A stretch of DNA of 64,000 nt from Orientallactaga sibirica (GCA_036365145.1 JAEOAD010000052.1:16475501-16539500); one strand, 5' to 3'. Shown: positions 12,119-23,774, counted from the first letter of the stretch. Notes: generated from the letters alone by a model not told the origin. A program made the numbers and translations.

Positions 12119-13653
12119 GTGAGGAGCAAGGAATTTAGTTACTCTGTAGCTAGAACTTTTGAATATTTTTGGAAAAGTAAGACAAATGGTGATGCTGGAT
12201 GGTTTCTTCTAGCATCTCTGGATAAACTATTGAGAGAAAAGCAGAAGCTCAGAAAGGAAATTTCCAAGCTTAAGACCCACATACATGATCTGAAGGTTTC
12301 TAAGGGTGCCCTGGAGGAGAGTCTCCTCTCCAGCCAGAACAGGGCTCAAATTGCAGAAAACCAAACTCAAGCTCTCATTTGTAAGATTGGCTAACTTGCA
12401 GTGTAAGCTCAATTCCCAGCCTCACAAGCTATCAGAAGTTAAAGTGAGGGCACTGATTGGAAAAGAGTGGGATCCTATGACTTGGGATGGGGATGTGTGG
12501 GAAGACCCTGAAGAATCTGGGGACATTGAACTCTCAGATTCTGAAGAAGTTGTTGTGCATGAGAATGTGGCTTCCCCTCCTTTAGGGGCAGTTGCATCCC
12601 CACCCTCAGAACCTAAAGTATTGCCCTCTCCACCCCTGCCTGAGGGAATCACTCCTTTGACTGAGGAACCAGCAATGACGCTCCCTGCATGAGGTGCTGA
12701 TGCTTCTCAGTGCCCACCCATCTTTGCCTCGAGGCCTATAACAAGGCATTAGGCTAGGCATGCCCCTAAAGGTGAGATAGAAAGTATGACTTAAGAGGAA
12801 GTGAAGTATACCCATAAAGAACTTCAGGAGTTTTCTAACTTGTACAGTCAGAACATGTGTGGGAATGGATTTTAAAAGTGTGAGATGATGGCAGAAGGAA
12901 TACAAGATTAGATCAGACTGAATTTATTGAAATGGGCCCACTGAGCAGAGATTTTAGATTTAACACTGCAGCTCATGCAGGTGGAAAAGATGCCAAGTTT
13001 ATTTGATTGGTTGGCTGAAGTATGGATCCAAAGATGGCCTACTGTGAACAAGCTCAAGCTACCTGATATCCCTTGACTTAATGTTAATTAAGGGATTAAA
13101 AGGCTCAGAACTTGGAATGCTTGAGTGGATTTGCTATGTACACTCATTTTTATGCCCACAATGGGAGCATCCAGAAGATGTGCCCTTCACTAAGACTATA
13201 AGAAACAGGTTTGTGAAGGGAGCCTCAGCATACTTAAAGTTGCCAGTAGGTGCCATAATATGTAAAGAAGACATCACAGTGGGAGCTGCAGTTGATGCAT
13301 TAGGTGACTTAGATGCAATGGGTCTAACTGGATCTCGGGGTAACAAGGGCCAAGTATCAGCACTGAATCACCAAAGGCAAGGTGAGCATGTTTACTGTAA
13401 TGGAAAGTGTAGGCAAAACAATGCTCATAACAGTATGACTTGTGTAGACCTTTGGTACTGGCTGATTAATCATGGTGTTCCCAGAAGTGAAATAGATAAA
13501 AAGCCTACTAAGTTCCTGCTTGATCTGCATAAGCAGAAATGTTCCAGAGCAAAGGACCGAAAGGCCACTTTGAATTATAGCAACCGAGAATCAAGGCCTC
13601 TTAACCAGTTTCCAAATTTGAGCCAGTTTACAGATCCTGAGCCCCTTGATTGA
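12119..13653 (+). pseudogene. ERVL gag remnant
   Basis: A coiled-coil stretch (about 12200-12390, heptads rich in L/K/E) is followed by an acidic Pro-rich segment in another frame (12306-12692). A 190-codon frame at 13081-13653 resembles ERVL capsid (short signature 'HPEDVPFTKTIRNRFVKGA'). At least two frame changes and intervening stops break the gene, and it cannot make an intact Gag. Confidence 0.75.
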
Positions 13654-13747
13654 AGGATCCTCCCACAATATCCAAAAGTTTCAATATTAAGCTTAGTCCT
13701 ATCCTTCCTCAGCAGGACCTGCAGCCTTTTGCTAGGGTAACTGTACA

Positions 13748-14412
13748 TGGGGAATAATCAGACTTTTCGGGGCTTACTGGACACTGGCTCTGAATTGACA
13801 TTGATTCCAGTAGACCCCAACAGCATTGTGGCCCTCCAGTTAAAGTAGGTGCTTATGGAGGTCAGGTGATTAATGGAGTTTTGGCAAATGTTAGACTGAC
13901 AGTGGGTCCCTGAACTCATCCTTTGCTTATTTCCCCAGTCCCAGAATGCATAATTGGGATAGATATACTTAGGAGTTGGCAGAACCCCCACATTGGTTCC
14001 CTGACTTGTGGAGTGAGGGCTATTATGGTTGGAAAGGCCAAATGGAAGCCATTCGAGCGCCCTCCATCAGGGAAAATAGTGAACCAGAAACAGTATCGCA
14101 TCCCTGGAGGAATTGTAGAAATTAATGCCACTATAAAGGTCTTGAAGGATGCAGGGGTGGTGGTTCCCACCACATCTCCCTTTAATTCTCCTATTTGGCC
14201 TGTTCAAAAGACAGACAGATCCTGGAGAATGACAGTGGATTATTGGAAACTTAATCAGGTGGTGACTCCAATTGCAGCTGCTGTACCAGATGTGATTTCT
14301 TCAGCAGATTAACAAATCTCCTGGTACCTGGTATGCAGCTATTGATCTTGCCAATGCCTTCTTCTCCATTCTTGTCCATAAGGACCACCAGAAGCAATTT
14401 GCCTTCGCAAAG
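13748..14412 (+). pseudogene. ERVL protease and N-terminal RT remnant
   Basis: An aspartic-protease motif LLDTGSE has its catalytic Asp codon at 13780-13782. RT-like sequence in the frame of 13923-14312 contains '[13 protein letters not shown]' and '[13 protein letters not shown]'. After a stop the homology shifts frame, with 'DLANAFFS' at about 14344-14367. It ends abruptly at about 14412 before the catalytic YxDD region, where another repeat begins. Confidence 0.8.
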
Positions 14413-14694
14413 CTTACAGATCCAGGGAAAGTTCCATAATGGCAGAAGAAGCTGGCAACTGCTCTTACAGGACCAGGCAAGGGAAAGAGAAAGCCAACCA
14501 AAAGCTATATAACACAGTGCACTTTAGGAACTCCAGCTAGGCATACTTTGCATATATTTAGATTGAAATCTCAAACCCACCACCACACCTTAAGATCCAT
14601 CCAGTGACACTGCCTCCAGCAGGTGGCTGTAGATGCAAACTACAAACTAATAAAACACTGAATATATTGAGGGCCATTTATTCAAACTACTACA
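14413..14694 (+). mobile_element. LTR-like repeat, truncated, at the 3' end of the ERV
   Basis: 'aaagcttacagatcca' onward matches 61455-61760 and ends '...actactaca'. The first roughly 70 bp of the family are missing. Confidence 0.65.
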
Positions 14695-14970
14695 GAGTGT
14701 AACACCTGCTTTTGTCTGGCTAAATGCATATATTATGCCCACCAAACTGCCCTATAAGCACTTTACTTAATGTTTATACCCATATGTTAATGCTACTCTC
14801 ACTTTTGGTTAGAGAAGCTTCTCTTTGCAAATGGTGGTGACCACTGGGATGACCCAAAAGGCACCATACTGCTGAGAAGTAATGGAGGAGTGTTCAACAC
14901 TGAAACATCTATATTCCACTTTCCAAGGCTCAGGGTCCATTGCAGAAGAGGTGGCAGAAAGAATGTAAGC
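14695..14970 (+). mobile_element. L1 3' UTR, segment 3
   Basis: Resumes the UTR ('gtgtaacacctgcttttgtc') and stops near 14970 before the poly(A), at a B1. Confidence 0.82.
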
Positions 14971-14971
14971 A

Positions 14972-15112
14972 CCTGTTGGGCATGGTGACACACACCTTTA
15001 ATCTCAGCACTCAGGAGGCAGAGGAAGGAGGATCGCCATGAGTTTGAGGCCACCCTGAGACTACATAGTGAATTCCAGGTCAGCCTGAGCTAGACCAAGA
15101 CCCTACCCAGAA
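14972..15112 (+). mobile_element. B1-type SINE
   Basis: 'gttgggcatggtgacacac' to 'agaccctaccc'. Confidence 0.85.
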
Positions 15113-15906
15113 AGCCAAGCATTGCATGGTCTCTCTCATATATGGATCCTAGCTACAAATGTATAGAATTATGGATGAGCTGGAACCAAAAATTGGTAGC
15201 AGAGGCCAGTAAGCTAGAAAAAGGCTATAAGGGAGGGAGGAGACAGAAGGATTTAAGGGGATGGTATGTAAGTAGAATAACAGATTACAGGGAGGGAAAA
15301 GGCCTAAGTGAGGCCAGAGAAAGAAAATGTGTAAAAGAAGGGTGGGGGGGGGTCAATCAAAATTCAAGATATCCCAAATAAGACATATGTAAACCTACTT
15401 TTGTGAATAATGGTACATCCAGAAGCCATAGATTGTTACTAGAAAATTTTCAGTGCCAGGGATGGGATACCTTCCAGTGAGTTGTTGGCCAGGGAGATCC
15501 CTGTTGCCTCCAAAACATTACAGGCTATTGGCAAGGCCCTTGGTTTCCCTTAAGAAACAGATGGTAAGATCCTATTGCTGGAGACTTCACTTGCCTGAGT
15601 GGCAAGGTCACTGAGAAATCAAGCTGGTGCTTAGCAGAAAATCTTCTCCCTGTAGATGAGCCAACTGAAAGCTGGAAAAAGCTGCACTGCATGCAGCCCT
15701 ATGGGAGACAGAAGTCATCAGCAGTGTAAACAGTCGACACTGGGAACCTCAAGTTTGGCCAGACAGGCCAAATGACCAAACACGTGCAATAGTGGCATGT
15801 CTGCTCTGGGGGAAACCAGCTGCTCTCTAATTGGACTGGAGGACTGATCTACAGGAGGGAATACATGCCTGGTACTGAAAAACCTAATCAAAAGCCTATA
15901 GTATGG
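15113..15906 (+). mobile_element. L1 LINE, ORF2 end and 3' UTR, truncated
   Basis: Begins at 'gaaagccaagcattgcatgg' (end of ORF2) and stops mid-UTR at 'aaaagcctatagta'. Confidence 0.82.
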
Positions 15907-15948
15907 GCTAGAGAGATGGCTTAGCAGTTAAGGCATTTCCCTTTGTTC
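15907..15948 (+). mobile_element. DIP SINE head fragment
   Basis: Only 'ggctagagagatggcttagc' and about 20 more bases remain. Confidence 0.6.
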
Positions 15949-16092
15949 TATTGATCTTACTTCTAGGAATCTAGCCCAACAAGTTGCCAGGAACAATATG
16001 AAAAGGCAAGTGAACAAAGCCATTTGTTGTAGCAATGCTTATCATAAAAAAAAACTAGAAATATTCAAATGATAATCAAGAGTGGAGTACTT
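15949..16092 (+). mobile_element. Ancient L1 ORF2 fragment
   Basis: 'gtagcaatgcttatcataaa' and 'ctagaaatattcaaatgat' match the C-terminal ORF2 pattern of old L1. It probably resumes at 16525-16600. Confidence 0.5.
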
Positions 16093-16318
16093 GGGGCTGG
16101 AGAGATTGCTCAGTGGTTAAAGGTGCTTGCTTGCAACGCCTGACAGCCTGGGTTTGAGTCCCCAGTATCCATGTAAAGCCAGATACACAAAGTGACACAT
16201 GTACTTAGAGATAGTTTATAGTGGCTAGAGGCCCTGGAGCACCCCTACTTACTCTCTCTGTTTCTCTCTTGTCTGTCTCTCAAATAAATGAATAAATAAA
16301 TATTTCTTTAAAAATAAA
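16093..16318 (+). mobile_element. DIP SINE, 'cagcctgggtt' variant
   Basis: Complete, short CT tract, AAATAAATGAATAAATAAA tail. Confidence 0.85.
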
Positions 16319-16324
16319 AATGAG

Positions 16325-16505
16325 AGCCAAGTGCGGTGGTACCCACCCTTAATCTCAACATTCAATAGGCTGAGGTAGGAGGATAGTTATGAGTTCAAGG
16401 CCATCCTGAATCTACAAAGTCAATTCCAGGTCAGCCTGGGCTAGAGCATCCTACTCTGAAAACAAACAAACAAACAAACAAACAAATAAATACAAATAAA
16501 ATAAA
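16325..16505 (+). mobile_element. B1-type SINE with (CAAA)n tail
   Basis: 'gagccaagtgcggtggtac' start; tail evolved to CAAA repeats. Confidence 0.85.
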
Positions 16506-16639
16506 AATGAAAATTAAAAAAGAGCCGAGGATTTGAATATATTATGGCACAGACACGATAGCATTCCATGTGAAAAAAGAAAGAGGCTTTTTTTTTGCTA
16601 CAATAAAGACCCTCCAATTATACTATGAGTAAAGACACA

Positions 16640-16712
16640 AAGCAAGGCTGTGGATGTAGCACAGTGCTTCATTGCTTGCCTAGTATGAGTGAGGCCCTGG
16701 GAATCAAAAGAA
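16640..16712 (+). mobile_element. ID-type SINE
   Basis: 'ggctgtggatgtagcacagtg' and 'gcttgcctagtatgagtgag' match the rodent ID core. Confidence 0.55.
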
Positions 16713-16719
16713 GAAAGAG

Positions 16720-16966
16720 AGCCGGGTGTGGTGGTACACGCCTTTAATCCCAGCACTTGGGAGGCAGAGGTAGGAGGATCACCGTGAGTTCAAGGCCACC
16801 CTGAGACTACATAGTGAATTCCAGGTCAGCCTGGACCAGAGTGAAACCCAAAAAAAAAAAAAAAAAAAAAAAAAGAAGAAGAAGAAAGAAAGAGAGAAAG
16901 GAGGGAGGGAGGGAGAGAGCAAGGGAGTGAGAGAGGGAGGAAGAGAAGGAGGGAGGGAAGAAAGAG
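16720..16966 (+). mobile_element. B1-type SINE with purine-rich tail
   Basis: Full B1, A-run, then GAAG/GGGA purine repeats to about 16960. Confidence 0.85.
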
Positions 16967-16968
16967 GA

Positions 16969-17190
16969 CTGGGGAGATAGCTTATTGGCTAAGGTGATTG
17001 CCTATGAAGCGAGACCCATGTTCGACTCTCCAGATCCCGTGTAAGCCAGATGCACAAAAGTGAGGCAAGCGCAAGGTCGCACATGCCCACTAGGTGGCAC
17101 AAGTGTCTGGAGCTCGATCTCAGTGACTGAGGCCCTAACACATCAATTCTCTGTCCCTCTCTTTCTTTTGCTTACCAGTAAAATTGGTTG
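16969..17190 (+). mobile_element. DIP SINE, 'cactaggtggc' subfamily
   Basis: Carries 'aaggtcgcacatgcccac' and CCACTAGGTGGCAC at 17087-17100, a CTCF-core-like insert absent from ordinary DIP copies. Confidence 0.85.
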
Positions 17191-17314
17191 ATTGATATGA
17201 GTAAATTTGTGTATGTGTTTATAATCTTTAAAGCAATGAAAAAACAAACTAAAAAATTTTAATAGCTACCTACAAGAAAAGAAATAAAAGCTAGGTTTCC
17301 TTAAATATACCTCA

Positions 17315-18490
17315 TGTGGTGGTTTGATTCAGGTGTCCCCCATAAACTAGGTATTCTGAATGATAGGTTCTCAGCTGATGGTGATTTTGGAATTAAAGCC
17401 TCCTGGAGACAGTGTATTGTTGGGGGTGGGCTTATGGGTGTTATAGCCAGCTTCCCCTTGCCAGTGTTTAGCACACTCTGCTGTTGCTATTGTCCACCTG
17501 ATATTGGCCAGGAGGTGATGTGCATCCTCTACTCATGCCATCGTTTTCCCCTGCCATCACGGAACTTCCCATCAAGTTTGTACGACAAAATAAACCCCTT
17601 TTTCCAACAAGCTGCTCTTGGTTGGGTGTTTTCTGGCAGCAATGTGAACCTGACTGCAACAATAAAGTTGGTACCAGGAGTGGGTTCATTGTTGTGAGAA
17701 ATCTGATTCTGTGGCTTTGGCCTTTTGGAACTGTTTTGCAGGAGGAATGTGGAAGGATTTGATGGACTATTCTGGTCAATGTTGAAAGACCGGAATGCAG
17801 TAAGAACTATGGACTATGAGGTTTGGCTTATGAGAATGAAAAAGAACTTTGCCTGGACTGGGCTAAAGGCAATTTATATGAGATGCTTGCTGTTATGCTC
17901 ATGTCCTGAGAACTTATGCAAGGTTGCATTTCATAGAAATGGACTGGTATGAGCAGAGGGATATAACACAAGGAAAAAAATGAAATCTTTGGGCTGAAAC
18001 TGCTGCCCATTCAGCTGTAATTATATAAGAGCTTATAACACTGAGACTGGGCCAGCTGACCTGCATTAGGACAACAGAAAGAATGCAGACTCTTTTCAAG
18101 GGGCCTGAATGCCAAAGGAGTGTCTTATTCTTCAAAATCTGCTTATTCCACCCTGGATTAACAAATTGGCAGCCTATCTAATATAATGGAGTTTAACAAA
18201 TGCAGGAAAAAGAGGGTCATTGAGTTTGCAATGCAGTCTTGTGTTTTGGAAACGGCCATGGGTAGTGTGAAGCAGGTTTGCTGGATGCCTGCATGGAAAC
18301 CTGATGGAGCCATCAGGATGAACTGTGGATTGCAGTGGAGACCCAGTGGAGATGCCAGGACCATGAAATGGCTGCCAAGGAAAACTGCCTGCCCTGGAAG
18401 AAGTTTTCCAGGACTGTGAGTAGCCTAGCTGGAGGGGCAGAATTAGAACTCTGGAGACTTGTTGCTGGTCAGAATTATCGGACTGCATTT
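17315..18490 (+). mobile_element. MaLR-type LTR element, 5' LTR plus internal
   Basis: LTR 17315-17661 (TGTGGTGG...GCAACA; 'aaaataaacccc' near 17587), then PBS TGGTACCAGGAGTGG at 17669-17683, identical over 15 bases to that of the ERVL-type element at 11894. The internal part is non-coding and matches 9907-10260. The 3' LTR is missing and the element stops near 18490. Confidence 0.82.
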
Positions 18491-18557
18491 GACGAAGCTT
18501 CTAAGTCTGGCTAACAGTGTAGAATAGTAGAATAGAGAGAAGACTCAAAAGCCACAT

Positions 18558-18708
18558 CAAGATGGGCATGGTGGTGCACAACTTTAATCCCAGCACTTGG
18601 GAGGCAAAGGATGAGTTTGAGGTCACCCTGAGGCTACATAATGAATTCCAGGTTAGCCTGGGCTAGAGTGAGACCATACCTCGAAAAAACAAACAAACAA
18701 AAAAAGTC
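18558..18708 (+). mobile_element. B1-type SINE, internal deletion
   Basis: 'gatgggcatggtggtgcac' to 'accatacctcgaaaa'; about 10 bp missing after 'gaggcaaagg'. Confidence 0.82.
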
Positions 18709-18801
18709 ACATCAATTGATCATTGATCTCCTAGACTCCAGTTTTCTTATCTGTAAAATATGTGGGCTGACCTCTTTTCTCAGAGGGCCGCTCCACTTCT
18801 A

Positions 18802-19345
<544 letters not shown>

Positions 19346-19511
19346 AAAAAAGACACATGAAGCATAAGCAGAAGACAAGAGAAACAGGAAAGAGTCTCCA
19401 GTGTCCTGGACTAACCCCAAATAGCTGGTTATCTAAAATCTAATGAAATCACTGCCATCATGCCACCATCAACTCTCCCTTCTTCCCTCCCCCCCTCACC
19501 TGTAATCTCTA

Positions 19512-19715
<204 letters not shown>

Positions 19716-19881
19716 CTAAACAAGGAGTAAAGTATATTCCTCCATCCATCTGACTCAGCCCCAGGACAGAGCTGGGTAAAGAAGCAGAAAACCCTCACAA
19801 ATCGTCCAGAACCTGGTTCCCACTATGATCCAGGAAAGAAAAGTAACAGGAGGCTAAAGAGCTTCTCCAAAACAAATGAGG

Positions 19882-20064
19882 GCTGGAGAGAAGGCTTAGT
19901 GGTTTAAGGCACTTGCCTTTCACACCTAAGGACTCATGTTTGACTCTCCAGATCCCATGTAAGCTAGATGCACAAAGGTTAGGCAAAAACAAGGTTGCAC
20001 ATGCCCACTAGGTGGCACAAGCATCCGGAGTTCTATTTCAGTGGCTGAGGCCCTGGCATGCCAA

Positions 20065-20138
<74 letters not shown>

Positions 20139-20165
20139 GTCTAAAATTAAAAAAAGTTTAAAAAA
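19882..20165 (+). mobile_element. DIP SINE, 'cactaggtggc' subfamily
   Basis: CCACTAGGTGGCAC at 20005-20018. (CT)n from about 20070 to 20138, about 70 bp. Confidence 0.87.
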
Positions 20166-20580
20166 GAAAAATATTTTTTAAAAAAATGAATTCAAACAGT
20201 ACAGAAGCCCAGATCCACCCAGGGGCAGTCACCAGCTCAAGAATATGTGTGAACTTTCCTTAACTATTTATTTGTTATGGTGTCAGTAGCTAGTATCACC
20301 CTCACATGTTTAAATAATCTATCCCAACTAGTTAATGGTCATGATTTGATGTTAATTTCAATTCTGAAATAAGCAAAGAACTAAAACTGCACATCACAAG
20401 CCTGTGCTATATGAATCTCCATCCTCAAATAACTGATACTGTAAATGGGTCCAGAAACTCATTCATTTATATAATGATTCATCTAACATGAAATTATTCT
20501 TTTCAGCCAAAGATATGTTGGAATTCAAAGATGAATACAAGGACATATTTGTGAAAGATAAGCATTAATAACAGTAAAGA
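20166..20580. other. DRC1: DRC1 intron 8, unique sequence
   Basis: AT-rich, no family recognised. Confidence 0.5.
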
Positions 20581-20692
20581 GAACTGGGTATGGTGGTGCA
20601 TACTTGTGCCTGTAATGAAGATTGAGGCAAAAGAATCAGAAGTTCAAGGCCAGCCTGGGTTACATGAGACCCAGTTTCAAAAAATCAAAATA
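20581..20692 (+). mobile_element. B1-type SINE, diverged
   Basis: 'gaactgggtatggtggtgc' to 'catgagacccagtttc'. Confidence 0.7.
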
Positions 20693-20696
20693 ACAG

Positions 20697-20876
20697 GGCT
20701 GGAGAGATGGCTTAGTGGTTAAGGTGCTTGCCTGCAAAGTCTAAGGACCCATGTTCAACTCTCTAGATCCCACATAAGCCAGACACACAAAGGTGAGGCA
20801 AGCACAAGGTCACACATGCCCACTAGGTGGCGCAAGCATCTGGAGTTTGATTTCAGTGGTTGAGGCCCTGGTGTGC

Positions 20877-20937
<61 letters not shown>

Positions 20938-20962
20938 CTCTCGAAAATTTTTTTAAAAAAGA
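20697..20962 (+). mobile_element. DIP SINE, 'cactaggtggc' subfamily
   Basis: CCACTAGGTGGCGC at 20820-20833; (CT)n about 55 bp. Confidence 0.88.
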
Positions 20963-20967
20963 TGTTA

Positions 20968-21135
20968 GCTAGGCATAGTGGTGCACACCTTTAATCTTAG
21001 CACTCATGAGGCTGAGGTAGGAGGATCACTGTGAATTTGAGGCACCCTGAGACTACATAGTGAATTCCAGGTCAGCCTGGGGCTAGAATGAGACCCTACC
21101 TCAAAAACCACCCCCCCAAAAAAATAAAAATAAAT
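20968..21135 (+). mobile_element. B1-type SINE
   Basis: 'tagctaggcatagtggtgc' to 'agaccctacctcaaaaa'. Confidence 0.85.
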
Positions 21136-21349
21136 TTAAAAGATGTTGAAGATGCCTCCTTACCACAGTAGCCAGCATATCAGTCTCATATCAGCCTCAC
21201 ATAGTTCTCTGAATACAGTTCTTAGAGGAAGAAAGACAGGAGTGATGGAAGGAAAGAAAAAGGTAAAAGAGGAGAGGAAGAAAAGGGTAAAAAATTTGGA
21301 GCAACAGATACCTTTTAGTGAGCCATGTTATCTGCACAAAAATGGATTG

Positions 21350-21500
21350 TGCCAGGCATGGTGTTGCACACCTTTAATCCCAGCACCTGGGAGGCACAGG
21401 TAGAATTGCTGTGAATTCAGGCTCAGCCTGAGACTATATAGTGAATTCCAGGTCAGCCTGGGCTAGAGTGAGACCCTACCTTGAAAAACAAAACAAAAGA
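21350..21500 (+). mobile_element. B1-type SINE
   Basis: 'gccaggcatggtgttgcac' to 'accctaccttgaaaaac'. Confidence 0.85.
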
Positions 21501-21597
21501 AAATTACTCACTGATGTGAGTATTTTATTTACAACAGCAAACAATTAGAAGCAGCATATATCCATCAGTAGAGACTGCTTAAATAAATCTTTGTTAT

Positions 21598-21763
21598 CCA
21601 GAAGTGGTAAAGCATGCCTTTATAATCCCAGCACTTGGAGGCAGAGGCAGGAGGATTACCATGAGTTTGAGGCCACCCTAAGACTACGTAGTAAATTCCA
21701 GGTCAGCCTGGGCTAGAGCAAGATTCTACCTCGAAAAACAAAAAAAAAAAAAAAAAAAAAAAG
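21598..21763 (+). mobile_element. B1-type SINE
   Basis: 'ccagaagtggtaaagcatg' start, A21 tail. Confidence 0.82.
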
Positions 21764-21799
21764 TCATTGTCATTTATGCTGTGGAACACTAAACCTTTC

Positions 21800-21938
21800 C
21801 TCCTCCTTCAGAAAGGGTCTCATGTAGCCCAGACTGGCCTCAGAATTGCTTGTTATTAATGATGACCTTGAGCTCCTGGTCCTCCTGCCTCTACCTCCCA
21901 AGTGTTGGAATCACAGTGTGTACCACCATGCCCAGCTT
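21800..21938 (-). mobile_element. B1-type SINE, diverged
   Basis: 'gggtctcatgtagcccagac' to 'accaccatgcccagc', reverse orientation. Confidence 0.75.
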
Positions 21939-21994
21939 AAAACAGCTTCATAATGTCCAGACACTCCGTGATCTATAATGAAAAGTGAGTTCTT

Positions 21995-22287
21995 TGTTTG
22001 CTTGTTTGGGGATTTTTTTATTTGTTTTCCAATACTGGAGATTGAAACTAGGGTTTCGCACAAGCTAGGCAAGCATTCTACCAGTCCTGTACATCCTCAG
22101 CCCTTTTATTATATATATATATATATATAATTTATTATTATTATATTTTGTGACAGAGAATCACAAAGCTACCCAGGCTGGCCTTGAACTCACTTTGTAG
22201 CCCAGTCAGGACTTGCTCTTGAAATCTTCCTGCCTCAGTCTTCCAAGTAGCTGATATTACAGACCAGTACCACCAGACCTAGCTAAA
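21995..22287 (-). mobile_element. B4-type (ID plus B1) SINE with (TA)n
   Basis: ID-like antisense 'aagctaggcaagcattcta' next to a reversed B1 at 22140-22285; (TA)n at 22110-22128. Confidence 0.6.
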
Positions 22288-22549
22288 ATGAACGTTCTTT
22301 GAGATATAGAGCAGTGCTTATACAAAGTCATCACTGTGTAAAAGCAGATGAAGAATGAGAACATTTACTTGTGTTTGTACATGCATAAACAATTCTGGAA
22401 GAAACAAATGAACAAAAAAAGAAAAAAAAAAAAAAGAGAAGAAACAACTATTTCAGAGGTAGGAAAGGGAAGCAATACTGTGTTGAGCACTTTTCTCTTG
22501 GGGGAAGAAGTCGTAACAATAGACTGTATTAGGTTTTAAAAAAATTGGA

Positions 22550-22705
22550 AAGCCAGGCATGGTGGTACACACCTTTAATCCCAGTGCTCGGGAGGCAGAG
22601 ATAGGAGGATCGCCTTGAGTTCAAGGCCACCCTGAGACTACAGAGTGAATTCCAGGTCAGCCTGAGCTAGAGTGAGACCCTACCTTGAAACCTTCCCCCC
22701 AAAAA
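22550..22705 (+). mobile_element. B1-type SINE
   Basis: 'agccaggcatggtggtacac' to 'accctaccttgaaac'. Confidence 0.86.
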
Positions 22706-22711
22706 TTGGAG

Positions 22712-22895
22712 GGGCCTGGGGAGATGTCGCAGTGATTTAAGGCACTTGTTTGCAAGGCCTGCTAGCCTGGGTTCAATTCTCTACCATACACATCAAGCCA
22801 GACAGGCATTCAGATGCATTGGCAAGAGACCCTGGTGCACCTAAACACACACACACACACACACACACAAATATGCAAATTAATAAATTTTTTAA
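22712..22895 (+). mobile_element. DIP SINE with (CA)n
   Basis: 'ggcctggggagatgtcgcag' head; (CA)13 at 22843-22868 replaces the CT tract. Confidence 0.75.
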
Positions 22896-22907
22896 TTTTT
22901 GGAAAAG

Positions 22908-23100
22908 TTGGAGCTGGGAAGATGCTTTTTTCCAAAGTCTGCCAGGCCAGTATCCATGTAAGCCAGATGCACAAAGTGGCACCTGTGTCTGGAATGTTTG
23001 CAATGACAAGAGACCCTGGGTCACCCATACTTTCTCTTTATTTCTTTTGCTCTTGCTTTCTCTCTGCTCACAAATAAATTTTTTTAAATTAAAAAATATT
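22908..23100 (+). mobile_element. DIP SINE, internally deleted
   Basis: 'ggagctgggaagatgctttt' then 'ccatgtaagccagatgcaca'; about 40 bp of the head missing. Confidence 0.75.
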
Positions 23101-23107
23101 TTTAGAG

Positions 23108-23315
23108 GGCCAGAGAGATGGCTTAGTGGTTGAGGCACTTGCCTGTGAAGCCTTAAGGGTCAGGTTCAACTCCTCAGAAGCCACATAAACCAGATGCTTA
23201 AGGTCATGCATACATGCAAGATGGTGCATGCATGTGGAGTTTGATTGCAGTGACTGGAGGCCCTGACACACCAATTCTCACTCTCTCTCTCATAAATAAA
23301 ATAAATTTTTAAAAA
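23108..23315 (+). mobile_element. DIP SINE
   Basis: 'gccagagagatggcttagtgg' to CT tract and 'cataaataaaataaa'. Confidence 0.85.
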
Positions 23316-23427
23316 GTGGAAATGAAACGTCTCAAAAAAAATTAGAAAAGCTTTTGGGGAATGACTGTTTATTGAAGATTCTTTGGAGAATGAGTAGAAC
23401 CACTTGAATATGTTGTCTTTTCAAAAA

Positions 23428-23572
23428 AAAAATTGGGCCAGGCATGGTGGCACACTCCTTTAATCCCAGCACTCAGGAGGCAGAGGTAGGAGGATCGCAA
23501 TGAGTTCGAGGCCTGCCTGACACTACATAGTAAATTCCAGGTCAGCCTGAGCTAGAAAGACAGAGAAAGATA
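23428..23572 (+). mobile_element. B1-type SINE, 3' end lost
   Basis: 'gggccaggcatggtggcac' to 'cagcctgagctagaaaga', joined directly to a reversed DIP. Confidence 0.83.
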
Positions 23573-23762
23573 TTGGGTGTGCCAGCAGCCTCTCAGCTGC
23601 TGTGAACAAACTCCAGATGTGTGTGCCTCCTTGTGTGCATGTGCAACATTGCATGCCTGTGTCACTTTTGCATCTGGCTAAACGTGGGACCTGGAAATTC
23701 AAATGGGTGTTCTTAGGCTTTGCAGGCAGGCGCCTTAACCGCTAAGCTATCTCTCCAGCCCT
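23573..23762 (-). mobile_element. DIP SINE, 'cagcagcctctcagctgctg' subfamily
   Basis: Reverse copy ending 'gctatctctccagccc'. Its CTCF-like core is eroded ('tccttgtgtgc'). Confidence 0.8.
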
Positions 23763-23774
23763 GTTTTTAGTGTT

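Larger units (their letters stand above)
11404..14694 (+). mobile_element. ERVL-type endogenous retrovirus, decayed and chimeric
   Basis: 5' LTR at 11404-11888 (TGTGATGG...AATACA, AATAAA near 11823). Next comes a tRNA-Leu-type primer binding site TGGTACCAGGAGTGG at 11894-11908, then gag-, protease- and RT-like segments in broken frames up to about 14412. The final 14413-14694 is not a copy of the 5' LTR but belongs to the LTR-like family seen at 61384-61760. Flanks 'aagtg' and 'gagtg' suggest one 5-bp integration footprint inside the L1 UTR. No env is seen. It is a defective genomic relic. Confidence 0.85.

Noticed and set aside
13081..14312. Retroviral gag/pol as an intact co-opted gene
   Set aside because: Frames are broken repeatedly, RT stops before its catalytic motif and no env exists. 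The 190-codon gag piece alone gives no evidence of use.
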